Notes under the pieces: generated by a model
Database searches by the model: none
Told to the model about the DNA's origin: nothing
What the model saw: only the letters and a program-made list of their open reading frames with translations
Program-made: the position numbers and the translations under genes
In this document: positions 1-6,062 of the stretch, one piece after another
How the letters are laid out: each line of letters opens with the position of its first letter
Numbering within the stretch: the stretch's first letter is position 1
DNA from: an uncultured Flavobacteriales bacterium
GTDB lineage: Bacteria > Bacteroidota > Bacteroidia > CAIKAF01
Direction of reading: 5' to 3'
Assembly (NCBI GenBank): GCA_937925455.1
Contig: CALEWF010000185.1
Span: 1 to 6,253, forward strand
DNA: 6,253 bases

Positions 1-20
1 TTTTTTAATTGGTTTATTGA

Positions 21-39
21 TCTGTGCCCTCTGTGGTGA
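21..39. repeat. Partial CACAGAG-type repeat unit (right half)
   Basis: The string TGTGCCCTCTGTGGTG matches the right end of the complete unit that follows, where the same bases end near 123. It is therefore the closing half of a repeat whose left half lies before the window. With the next unit it forms a direct repeat with a period of about 85 bases that includes the poly-A/AGTTTAACC linker. No gene is visible here; reading frames across it are low-complexity translations of the repeat. Confidence 0.7.
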
Positions 40-50
40 AAAAAAGTTTA

Positions 51-122
51 ACCGCAGAGAACACAGAGGAACACGGAGAAAAAGAAGAAAACATCTTTGT
101 GCCACTCCGTGCCCTCTGTGGT
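51..122. repeat. CACAGAG inverted-repeat unit 1
   Basis: The unit begins ACCGCAGAG (51-59) and ends CTCTGTGGT (114-122), which are reverse complements apart from one G-T pair. Nested inside, CACGGAG (72-78) pairs with CTCCGTG (105-111). Transcribed from either strand it can fold into a long interrupted hairpin. From general knowledge, units of this kind are scattered through intergenic DNA of Bacteroidota and some other phyla; their function is not established. The linker AAAAAGTTTAACC joins it to the next unit. Confidence 0.75.
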
Positions 123-136
123 GAGAAAAAAAGTTT

Positions 137-300
137 AACCACAGAGAACACACAGAAACACGGAGTACACAAAGAAAATGAAAGTAAAAACACACAGTAT
201 TCCTTTGTGTTCTCTGTGGTTATTTATGTAACAGTGGCTACGTAGGTTTTTGTTTTTCTGGATGCCTACGGAAATTTTCTAATGTATAATTTGGGTTAAA
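137..300 (+). repeat. Left arm of 164-bp inverted repeat
   Basis: This stretch is repeated in reverse complement at 5617-5780, the same length overall with small compensating indels and roughly 80% identity by eye. Blocks identical in both copies are 167-192 (26 bases), 224-241 (18 bases, TTATGTAACAGTGGCTAC) and 286-300 (15 bases, ATAATTTGGGTTAAA); GATGCCTACGGAAA at 261-274 is also shared. The outer part is a CACAGAG unit, while the inner part (about 221-300) is a distinct sequence. Read in the direction of the minus-strand operon, this arm lies about 260 bases beyond the last stop codon, in the same orientation relative to transcription as the other arm has to icd. Confidence 0.85.
138..220. 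repeat. CACAGAG inverted-repeat unit 2
   Basis: ACCACAGAGAACAC (138-151) is a perfect 14-base reverse complement of GTGTTCTCTGTGGT (207-220), separated by 55 bases. This is the second complete copy in the left array and forms the outer half of the 164-bp arm that recurs inverted beyond icd. The interior carries AAAGAAAATGAAAGTAAAAA, conserved exactly in the distant copy. Confidence 0.75.
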
Positions 301-328
301 GAAAATTAGGACAGCAGATGTGTGGGTT

Positions 329-426
329 AGAAAACGCATTATCAATGCGTTTTAGGAGTTGATCTTTGGCAGAAAATGCGTTGTAGCATATAGATTGCCT
401 CCCCGCCAAAGGCGGGTCGCAATGAC
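329..426 (-). repeat. GTCATTGCGA/AAACGCAT module, left copy
   Basis: Read on the minus strand this runs GTCATTGCGA, a variable GC-rich centre, GGCAATCTATATGCTA, and then an AAACGCATT hairpin. The same order occurs on the plus strand at 6063-6158, so the two form an inverted pair around the gene block. The centre here contains the stem-loop CCCGCC-AAA-GGCGGG (402-416), which the right copy lacks. The GTCATTGCGA...AAGCAATCT core is familiar from dispersed intergenic repeats in many bacteria (general knowledge). Confidence 0.7.
331..353. repeat. Perfect 10-bp hairpin AAAACGCATT/AATGCGTTTT
   Basis: AAAACGCATT (331-340), a 3-base loop ATC, and AATGCGTTTT (344-353) form a perfect stem-loop, symmetric enough to read similarly on both strands. 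It is the distal end of the left GTCATTGCGA module. The plus-strand copy ends in T4 and the minus-strand copy also in T4, so it could act as a weak bidirectional terminator, but the T run is within the stem rather than after it. Confidence 0.55.
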
Positions 427-480
427 ATGCTGAATATCAGGGCAGAGGATGAATCCGCACCCATCTAATACGGTATGATT

Positions 481-522
481 AAAAAAATTCAATAACAATT
501 TTTGGATAAAAAATCTATTGAA
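481..522 (-). terminator. Candidate intrinsic terminator of the hpt operon
   Basis: On the minus strand, TTCAATA (522-516) pairs with TATTGAA (494-488), and inside this ATTTTT pairs with AAAAAT (514-509 with 503-498) around a five-base loop. The stem is followed directly by seven Ts (487-481). It starts about 42 bases after the stop codon of the last operon gene, where a terminator is expected. The stem is AT-rich and has a small internal loop, so it is weaker than a classical GC-rich terminator. Confidence 0.55.
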
Positions 523-563
523 ATATGGAGGTTAAAATTTGTGTCATACAACAATGATTTCAC

Positions 564-1769
564 TTAGTTTAAAAATGAATTAGCAGATGTATTGAGAATT
601 TCTTCCATAAGGCTATCCGCAAAATACTTGGTTGCCCAATTCGGGAATCCAAAAGGCTCATATCTTCCCCACAATGGAAATGACCCCGGCAGAGCTCCCT
701 GTGCTGGATGAGATGGATCACTATGGTGTTTTTGTATAAAACAAAGTTGATTGTTTATTTTTCTTACAGCATGTAAATATTTTTCTTCAGCTGTATGTCT
801 ATATAATAACTTCCATACCAAAGCCATTTGGGCTTCGCCAGTACAAATTATAGCTTGAGAGCCTTGCCATTGGCTATCCCACCGCCCGTGCAACCAACCA
901 TTGGCGATGAAAATATCTAATAATCTATCAGCTGCAATCTTTGCTGATTGAATATATTTATATTCATTCAATAATATTCCGCATTGAATCAGTCCATCCA
1001 GGGTGTAGGCAATGGTATGTAGAATGGGGCGGTCATTATGTTTGATGGTATTATCACAATTATTAAACCAACCATTTTTCTCTTGTTGAGTAAGTATCCA
1101 ATCCAGATTTTTTCTTGCTGTTATTTCAAATGTTGCATTGCCGGTTTCTTTAGCTATTAACAATAGTGGATGATCTACATAACTATCATACACTCTTTTT
1201 TTTTGCATGAAAGCAAATTTTTGCCAGCTTCCGTCTTCTTCCTGAATACCTGATAACCATTCGCAGGCTTTAACACAAGCCTCTATGTATTTTTTCTCAC
1301 CGGTTTTTTTATACACAGCATACAGTCCCCGTATTACCTGACCAGTATTAAACACTACTTCTTTTTTATTTTCATGAATATAACCCGATTGCCATCCTCC
1401 CGAAGGTTTTTGAATATTAATCAGCCAGTCAGCCGTTTGAATACAACATTTAATTAATTCATTTCGGTTGAATTTTTCTGCATATACCAACAACGTAGGA
1501 ATAATATATCCGCTGGTTTCTGGGTAAGACGAAGTCCATCCGCCTTTATAATACCAGGTTCTAAATCCACTATCAACTGGATTTATTGCTTTTTCAAGCC
1601 ATCCAATGGCATCGTACAGGCACTGTTTTTTTTCATCTAACGAAAATTTATTTCGTATAAATTTTCGGCTGAAATAAAAGGACGAAAAGTCTCTAATCAG
1701 ATGATGAATATCTCTTGAAAAGAAGATTTGGGAAAAATTTATCGCATAATGTTTCAGCGAATGGATCAT
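564..1769 (-). CDS. Alpha/alpha-toroid-like protein of unknown function, surface-polysaccharide context
   Basis: This is a 401-residue protein without an obvious signal peptide; the first 45 residues are aromatic- and basic-rich. From about residue 50 on it is built of helical repeats, each ending in a short glycine/tryptophan turn: WLEKAINPVDSGFRTW (57-72), WLINIQKPSGGWQSG (115-129), WLSGIQEEDGSWQ (171-183), WILTQQEKNGWF (224-235) and LLDIFIANGWLHG (283-295). TGQ (142-144) and TGEAQ (310-314) recur as well. The pattern resembles terpenoid-cyclase/prenyltransferase toroids and six-hairpin glycosidase or lyase-like folds (family knowledge), but I cannot identify a catalytic set. Its ATG overlaps the epimerase stop as ATGA, implying coupled translation and a shared process, most plausibly polysaccharide synthesis or modification (inference). 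The start is supported by that overlap. A hydrolase, lyase or non-catalytic toroid are all possible. Confidence 0.8.
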   Translation of the reverse strand: MIHSLKHYAINFSQIFFSRDIHHLIRDFSSFYFSRKFIRNKFSLDEKKQCLYDAIGWLEKAINPVDSGFRTWYYKGGWTSSYPETSGYIIPTLLVYAEKFNRNELIKCCIQTADWLINIQKPSGGWQSGYIHENKKEVVFNTGQVIRGLYAVYKKTGEKKYIEACVKACEWLSGIQEEDGSWQKFAFMQKKRVYDSYVDHPLLLIAKETGNATFEITARKNLDWILTQQEKNGWFNNCDNTIKHNDRPILHTIAYTLDGLIQCGILLNEYKYIQSAKIAADRLLDIFIANGWLHGRWDSQWQGSQAIICTGEAQMALVWKLLYRHTAEEKYLHAVRKINNQLCFIQKHHSDPSHPAQGALPGSFPLWGRYEPFGFPNWATKYFADSLMEEILNTSANSFLN

Positions 1770-2914
1770 GATAAATAAGTAATCAAGGTTTCAAGTATTT
1801 TTCCGGCAGCATCTCCGTCGCCGTAATACAAAGGATAATCTCCGTGCAAAAATTCCATACCCTGCTTGCATGCATTCAGCAATAGTAGCGGGTCATCATC
1901 GGTGAGCCAGCCATTGCCTGATTCAATAATTTCTGTCCATTCAGTTTCTGCTCTTAATATAGCTACGGGTTTTTTCAGAAAATAAGCTTCTTTTTGCAAG
2001 CCTCCTGAGTCTGTAATTGTCATCTTGCAAGAAGCCAACAATTGTAATATATCAAAATAGGGTAGGGGATGAGTAATTTCAATTTGTTTATTGTCTTTAA
2101 TTTGTTTGGAAATACTTTCAAACTCCGGTTTATTTAATGTGTTTTTTGTACGCGGATGCAAAGGAACGATGATGCGTATGCTAAATGTTTGTGCCACTCC
2201 AATGAGCCCTTCCAAAATATTTTTTAACCGTTGCGGATGGTCGGTGTTAAAATCTCGATGAATGGTACAAAGTATAAACGGTATATCTTCTAAATTCAGA
2301 TCAGTTAATATGGTTGAATGTTTTCGGGCAAGCTTTTCAAAATAAAGCACATTATCATACATCACATCACCGCAGTTGATAATTACCGGGTTATCAGGTG
2401 AGGCAGGCTTGGAGTGAAGGTGTTTTAATCCTTCACGTTCTAAGTTAATATATGCTTGATGAGTAGGGGTAAATAAAAATGAAGAAAGATGGTCCGTTAC
2501 AATTCGATTTACTTCTTCCGGCATTTTTTTATTGAACGAACGTAATCCGGCCTCTACGTGGGCTAAATGAACATGTAGCTTGACGGCAGCCAGCGATGCA
2601 GCCAGTGTAGAATTGGTATCGCCGTAAACCATCACTACATCCGGATCGTCTATTTGTATAATTTCTTCAATTCCTTCAAGCATCACAGCCGTTTGCTTGC
2701 CATGGCTGGCAGAACCAGCTTGCAAATGATATGCCGGTGCAGGAATTTGCATTTGCTGAAAGAACACGTCACTTAGCAATTCGTCGTAATGCTGTCCGGT
2801 GTGTAAAATGTTTTCCCGAATTTTGGTTGAAAACCGTTCGTGGATGCATCGGCTTATGGCCGAAGCCTTAATAAATTGCGGACGTGCTCCTACTACTGTC
2901 AGTATGCGTACCAT
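1766..2914 (-). CDS. wecB: Non-hydrolysing UDP-N-acetylglucosamine 2-epimerase family protein (WecB/WbpI-like)
   Basis: This cytoplasmic GT-B-fold epimerase inverts C2 of a UDP-amino sugar, classically UDP-GlcNAc to UDP-ManNAc, for surface polysaccharide precursors. At 382 residues it is full length. Visible motifs are GARPQFIKAS (9-18), HTGQHYD (38-44), YGDTNST (97-103, D99), HVEAGLRSF (119-127, E121), MPEEVNR (131-137), TIHRDFNTD (217-225, H219) and TDSGGLQKEA (301-310). These correspond to the nucleotide-binding and catalytic acid/base positions of E. coli WecB (D95, E117, E131, H213). The N-terminus GARPQFIKAS and the segment TEWTEIIESG (324-333) look closer to WbpI, which epimerises a UDP-2,3-diacetamido uronic acid, so the exact substrate is open. 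It starts 5 bases after the adk stop and overlaps the next gene by 4 bases, in an operon with purine genes. No Shine-Dalgarno is visible. Confidence 0.93.
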   Translation of the reverse strand: MVRILTVVGARPQFIKASAISRCIHERFSTKIRENILHTGQHYDELLSDVFFQQMQIPAPAYHLQAGSASHGKQTAVMLEGIEEIIQIDDPDVVMVYGDTNSTLAASLAAVKLHVHLAHVEAGLRSFNKKMPEEVNRIVTDHLSSFLFTPTHQAYINLEREGLKHLHSKPASPDNPVIINCGDVMYDNVLYFEKLARKHSTILTDLNLEDIPFILCTIHRDFNTDHPQRLKNILEGLIGVAQTFSIRIIVPLHPRTKNTLNKPEFESISKQIKDNKQIEITHPLPYFDILQLLASCKMTITDSGGLQKEAYFLKKPVAILRAETEWTEIIESGNGWLTDDDPLLLLNACKQGMEFLHGDYPLYYGDGDAAGKILETLITYLS

Positions 2915-2919
2915 ACCGG

Positions 2920-3513
2920 TTAGATGATCATACTATGCGTATCAATAACGTGGCAAAGCCTTTCAAAAATTTCATCAATCGAGCCTACCCCTTGCACTGC
3001 ATGGTATTTCCCTTGCTCATTATAATAATTGGCAGCAACGGCTGTTTGCTCATTGTAAACTTTAATTCGATTACGAATGATGTTTTCATCCGAATCATCA
3101 CTGCGACCACTCTCTTGGCCTCGAAGCAGTAATCGTTTTATCAACTCTTCTTCCGGCACTTCCAGCGCCAGCATTAATGTAATACCGGTGTTTTTGCTTG
3201 CCAAAAAAGCATCCAAAGCCTTGGCTTGTGCAGTAGTGCGTGGGAATCCGTCAAATATAAATCCTGCAGCATCCGGATATTTTTCTACTTCCGCCTCAAG
3301 CATATGGATGGTAATCTCATCCGGTACTAACTCACCCTTTTCAATGTATGACTTTGCCAGCTTTCCTAATTCTGTATCATTTTTTATGTTATACCGAAAA
3401 ATATCTCCGGTTGAAAGATGAATTAAATTGTATTTTTCAACCAGTTTTGCTGACTGGGTACCTTTTCCTGCCCCAGGAGGGCCAAATAACACAATGTTTA
3501 ACATAGCTAACAT
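2920..3513 (-). CDS. adk: Adenylate kinase, short-LID type
   Basis: This cytosolic enzyme interconverts ATP + AMP and 2 ADP and maintains adenylate balance. The 197-residue product has the P-loop GPPGAGKGTQ (11-20), the AMP-site LSTGD (33-37) and FDGFPRT (87-93), and the arginines R131, R137, R147 and R149 that line the phosphates. Instead of a long zinc-finger LID there is only a short segment around GQESGRSDDSDEN (132-144), typical of the short adenylate kinases. The first ATG shares one base with the hpt stop (TAATG), favouring coupled initiation. A second ATG at codon 4 (base 3504) gives MLNIVLFGPP, the N-terminus usual in the phylum, so a 194-residue product is equally credible. It lies between hpt and the epimerase. 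Confidence 0.97.
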   Translation of the reverse strand: MLAMLNIVLFGPPGAGKGTQSAKLVEKYNLIHLSTGDIFRYNIKNDTELGKLAKSYIEKGELVPDEITIHMLEAEVEKYPDAAGFIFDGFPRTTAQAKALDAFLASKNTGITLMLALEVPEEELIKRLLLRGQESGRSDDSDENIIRNRIKVYNEQTAVAANYYNEQGKYHAVQGVGSIDEIFERLCHVIDTHSMII

Positions 3514-4043
3514 TAATTTACAGCCTGGTAGATGGCGGGCAAATTCCTTCCGAACCCATTTAAATCCAGCCCGTATCCTACCACAAAATGGTTCGGAATA
3601 GCGAAGCCAAGATAATCAATTTTTATGTTTCCGCGGTACATCTCAGGTTTGCTTAGTAATGATGCTACTTTCAGCGATGCCGGTTCGTGAGAAACAACGG
3701 TTTTGTATAAATATTCAATGGTTAAACCGGTATCAATAATATCTTCAACGATTAATACATGTTTTCCACGAATGCTTTCATTCAATCCCATGATTTCGGT
3801 TATTTTCCCACTGCTGTGGGTTCCGTGATAAGACAAAAGGCGTATAAACTGTATATTACAAGGTCGTTGAATATGCCTTACCAAATCTGCCGTAAACATA
3901 AAAGCCCCATTTAAAACGGAGATAATATGCAGTTGATTGCCGGTATAATCTGCGGTGATTTCTTTACCTATCTCATGTATTCTAGATTTCAGAACATTTT
4001 CTTCAATATACGGTTTAAATGTAATTCCTTCCAGTGTGATCAT
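3513..4043 (-). CDS. hpt: Hypoxanthine phosphoribosyltransferase
   Basis: This purine-salvage enzyme joins hypoxanthine (and usually guanine) to PRPP, giving IMP or GMP in the cytosol. The 176-residue length is normal. The PRPP-binding loop is VEDIIDTGLT (99-108), with the acidic pair E100-D101. VLNGAFMF (43-50) is the pyrophosphate-loop region, SYHGTHSSG (71-79) the flexible catalytic loop, LLSKPE (129-134) carries the purine-contacting lysine K132, and FVVGYGLD (153-160) ends in the conserved aspartate with R166 after it. It is the first gene of the minus-strand operon, preceded by an A-rich leader and a perfect TAnnTTTG box. Its stop overlaps the adk start by one base. Confidence 0.96.
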   Translation of the reverse strand: MITLEGITFKPYIEENVLKSRIHEIGKEITADYTGNQLHIISVLNGAFMFTADLVRHIQRPCNIQFIRLLSYHGTHSSGKITEIMGLNESIRGKHVLIVEDIIDTGLTIEYLYKTVVSHEPASLKVASLLSKPEMYRGNIKIDYLGFAIPNHFVVGYGLDLNGFGRNLPAIYQAVN

Positions 4044-4056
4044 ATTGTATTTTTTG

Positions 4057-4064
4057 CAAATCTA
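4057..4064 (-). promoter_or_regulatory. Bacteroidota-type -7 box for the hpt operon
   Basis: On the minus strand the sequence TAGATTTG matches the Bacteroidota sigma-A -7 consensus TAnnTTTG exactly. It ends 13 bases before the hpt ATG, so the leader would be very short. No TTTG -33 element is present at the expected spacing; the nearest T-rich sequence is GGTTTT around 4082-4090. The bases between box and ATG are A-rich (AAAAAATACAAT), as is common upstream of starts in this phylum, and lack a Shine-Dalgarno. Confidence 0.5.
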
Positions 4065-4101
4065 CACGCATTTCTTACGTAAAACCGATTTTTCTAATAT
4101 T

Positions 4102-4132
4102 TTTGAGCTTCTGATAAAAACTTATAAATTAT
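4102..4132 (+). promoter_or_regulatory. Weak candidate promoter for icd
   Basis: TTTG at 4102-4105 is followed, after 19 bases, by TAAATTAT at 4125-4132, a partial match to TAnnTTTG (TA and two Ts conserved). The spacing fits Bacteroidota promoters, but AT-rich DNA yields such matches by chance. The 105-base divergent region must hold promoters for both units; this is the best plus-strand option I see. Confidence 0.25.
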
Positions 4133-4148
4133 TATAGCATTTACACCC

Positions 4149-5612
4149 ATGGAAATAGAAAAGAAATCACAAAAAATTCCAATTGTTGTAGCGTATGGAG
4201 ATGGAATAGGTCCCGAAATTATGAGTGCCACCCTCGAAATTCTTCATGCAGCGGGAGCTAATATTGAACCGCTTGAAATCAAAATTGGTGAAAAAGTTTA
4301 TATGGAAGGCTTTACTTCGGGGATTAAGCCTGAAGACTGGGATTTACTTCGCAAAACCGGTGTAATGCTAAAAGCCCCCATTACTACGCCTCAGGGCGGG
4401 GGGTACAAAAGTTTGAATGTAAGTATCCGTAAAATGTTGGGGTTGTATGCCAATGTGCGTCCTTGCAATTCGTATTCTCCTTTTGTTCGTACCTATCATC
4501 CCATGATGGATGTGGTAATTATTCGCGAAAACGAAGAAGATCTCTATGCAGGTATCGAACATCAACAAACCGATGAAGTTATTCAATGTTTAAAATTAGT
4601 TTCAAAACCAGGTACAGAAAAAATTATTCGTTATGCATTTGAATATGCCCGTGCTTATGGCCGAAAAAAAGTAACTTGTTTCAGCAAAGACAATATTATG
4701 AAAATGACCGATGGGTTGTTTCATCGGTTGTTTAACGAAATAGGCGAAGAGTATCCCGATATTGAAAAAGAACACATGATCATTGACATCGGCGCAGCTA
4801 AGCTGGCTGACTCTCCGGAAAGGTTTGATGTAATTGTTACAGGGAATTTATATGGAGATATAATTTCTGATATAGCTGCTCAAATTACCGGATCTGTTGG
4901 AATAGCCGGTTCGGCTAACATTGGTGAAACCTTCGCTATGTTTGAAGCTATTCACGGTAGCGCCCCCGATATTGCCGGCAAAGGTGTTGCAAACCCTTCT
5001 GGTTTGTTGCTTGGTGCGGTGCAAATGCTGGTTCATATTGGCGATCATCAGACAGCCGAAAAAGTGCACAACGCCTGGCTTAAAACCATCGAAGAAGGAA
5101 TTCACACAGCCGACATTTATACCCAACTGCACAGTTTACAAAAAGTAAATACCCGCGAATTTACCGATGCCGTCATTGCCCGTTTAGGCCAGCGGCCTGA
5201 AAAATTAAAAGCTGTTTCTTATTCGGCTGAATCTAAAAAAGGAATCCGGGTAAAAGTTACTCCAACCGTTAGGGCTAAAAAAGAGCTGGTGGGAGTAGAT
5301 GTATTTTTGCAGTGGAACGGAAATAATGCACAAACGATCGGCGATCAGTTGATACAAATTTCAAATGCAGGATTGCATTTAACCATGATTACCAATCGTG
5401 GTGTTAAAGTTTATCCCGACGGTTATCCTGAAACGTTTTGCACCGATCACTGGCGTTGCCGCTATAAATCATCAGACCAACAAGCCTTGACTTATGATAA
5501 GGTATTGGGGTTATTAGAAAAAATTCACAGTGCAGGTTTCGAAATAATAAAAACCGAAAATCTGTATAATTTTAATGGAGAAGCCGGATATAGTGCAGGC
5601 CAAGGGCAATAG
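4149..5612 (+). CDS. icd: Isocitrate dehydrogenase, long Rickettsia/Thermus type, probably NAD-dependent
   Basis: This TCA-cycle enzyme oxidatively decarboxylates isocitrate to 2-oxoglutarate. At 487 residues it carries the catalytic beta-decarboxylating dehydrogenase domain (about 10-345) plus the extra C-terminal domain (about 376-487) seen in Thermus and Rickettsia enzymes, including VGVDVF (381-386), ITNRGVKVYP (414-423), DHWRCRY (433-439) and the terminal FNGEAGYSAGQGQ. Isocitrate ligands are visible as S88, N90, R94, R104, R126, Y133 and K180; metal-site aspartates as D213, D237 and D241. The cofactor loop reads HGSAPDIAGKGVANP (269-283): D274 and I275 occupy positions that are Lys-Tyr in NADP-dependent E. 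coli Icd and Asp-Ile in NAD-dependent relatives. NAD+ preference is therefore predicted. It is divergent from hpt, and a repeat arm starts 4 bases after its stop. Confidence 0.96.
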   Translation: MEIEKKSQKIPIVVAYGDGIGPEIMSATLEILHAAGANIEPLEIKIGEKVYMEGFTSGIKPEDWDLLRKTGVMLKAPITTPQGGGYKSLNVSIRKMLGLYANVRPCNSYSPFVRTYHPMMDVVIIRENEEDLYAGIEHQQTDEVIQCLKLVSKPGTEKIIRYAFEYARAYGRKKVTCFSKDNIMKMTDGLFHRLFNEIGEEYPDIEKEHMIIDIGAAKLADSPERFDVIVTGNLYGDIISDIAAQITGSVGIAGSANIGETFAMFEAIHGSAPDIAGKGVANPSGLLLGAVQMLVHIGDHQTAEKVHNAWLKTIEEGIHTADIYTQLHSLQKVNTREFTDAVIARLGQRPEKLKAVSYSAESKKGIRVKVTPTVRAKKELVGVDVFLQWNGNNAQTIGDQLIQISNAGLHLTMITNRGVKVYPDGYPETFCTDHWRCRYKSSDQQALTYDKVLGLLEKIHSAGFEIIKTENLYNFNGEAGYSAGQGQ

Positions 5613-5616
5613 TTAT

Positions 5617-5780
5617 TTTAACCCAAATTATGCATGAGAAATTTTCCGTAGGCATCTGTAAAGACAAAAAACCTTTGTAGCCACTGTTACATAATAATTT
5701 TAGAGAAAACAGAGGAATACAGTTTGTTTTTACTTTCATTTTCTTTGTGTTCATCGTGTATCTCTGTGTTCTTTGTGGTT
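5617..5780 (-). repeat. Right arm of 164-bp inverted repeat
   Basis: This is the reverse complement partner of 137-300. Exact shared blocks are 5617-5631, 5677-5694 and 5725-5750. It begins only 4 bases after the icd stop codon, so any icd transcript reads straight into it. The region equivalent to the left copy's CGTAGG/CCTACG mini-stem is not preserved here (CCTTTG), so that small hairpin is not a conserved feature. No open frame of credible coding character crosses it. Confidence 0.85.
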
Positions 5781-5837
5781 AGAAAAAGTTGTTTACTATT
5801 CAGGTTTAATGCTTTTTTTACCACAAAGAACACAAAG
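5762..5837. repeat. CACAAAG inverted-repeat hairpin
   Basis: TGTGTTCTTTGTGGT (5765-5779) and ACCACAAAGAACACA (5820-5834) are perfect 15-base reverse complements across a 40-base loop, with weaker pairing extending outward. This is the same CACAGAG family as in the left array, but in the opposite, tail-to-tail arrangement (GGT facing ACC). GGGCACAGAG at 5847-5856 is a further fragment of the family. Confidence 0.7.
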
Positions 5838-5908
5838 TTTAACAAAGGGCACAGAGAGCCGTTGATTTCTGTCAATAACTCTTTCTTTGTATGCTGTTTG
5901 CCTTATAG

Positions 5909-5985
5909 AACACGGATGACACGGATAGGGCGGATTGGCACGGATGACATCTGCGTTCATCTGTTGCATCAGCGTGTATCCGTGT
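5909..5985. repeat. ACACGGAT-type palindromic repeat
   Basis: ACACGGAT (5910-5917) is inverted at ATCCGTGT (5978-5985). Between them GACACGGAT, GGCGGATTGG and GCACGGATGACATCTG repeat the CGGAT core about every 10-14 bases, and GTTCATCTG is partly complementary to the preceding GATGACATCTG. The layout is that of a family of dispersed palindromic intergenic repeats common in Bacteroidota (general knowledge). No associated protein is visible. Confidence 0.65.
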
Positions 5986-6062
5986 GCTATGATTTAATCC
6001 CAAATTGTCATTAGAATTGTTTTATAGGGGGTAGATTCACCTGCTGCCTCGATAATCTTGGC

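Noticed and set aside
21..220. CRISPR array
   Set aside because: The units are internally palindromic, about 85 bases apart, share their linkers, and have no unique 30-40 base spacers or cas genes nearby.
24..245. Open frame of 73 codons across the left repeat array
   Set aside because: The translation is a low-complexity reading of the CACAGAG repeats (TENT/HGE/KEN strings) and similar spurious frames arise wherever these repeats occur; part of it reappears on the other strand in the distant arm only because the DNA is repeated.
2884..3421. Plus-strand open frames opposite adk and the epimerase start
   Set aside because: They lie antisense to genes with complete, well-conserved motifs and have no recognisable motifs of their own.
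4368..5148. Minus-strand and alternate-frame open stretches inside icd
   Set aside because: They are shadows of the icd coding sequence, which is intact and motif-complete across this stretch.
5613..5760. Classical intrinsic terminator directly after icd
   Set aside because: No GC-rich stem followed by a T run is visible; the only strong structures are the repeat hairpins further on, which lack a following T tract.
137..5780. Composite transposon or insertion sequence
   Set aside because: The intervening 5.3 kb is housekeeping genes with no transposase, integrase or recombinase, and I could not identify target-site duplications.
5687..6014. Overlapping open frames on both strands downstream of icd (minus 5875-5687, plus 5724-6014)
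   Set aside because: Both run across the repeat arm and CACAAAG hairpin, have repeat-derived composition, and show no protein-like domain or upstream context.
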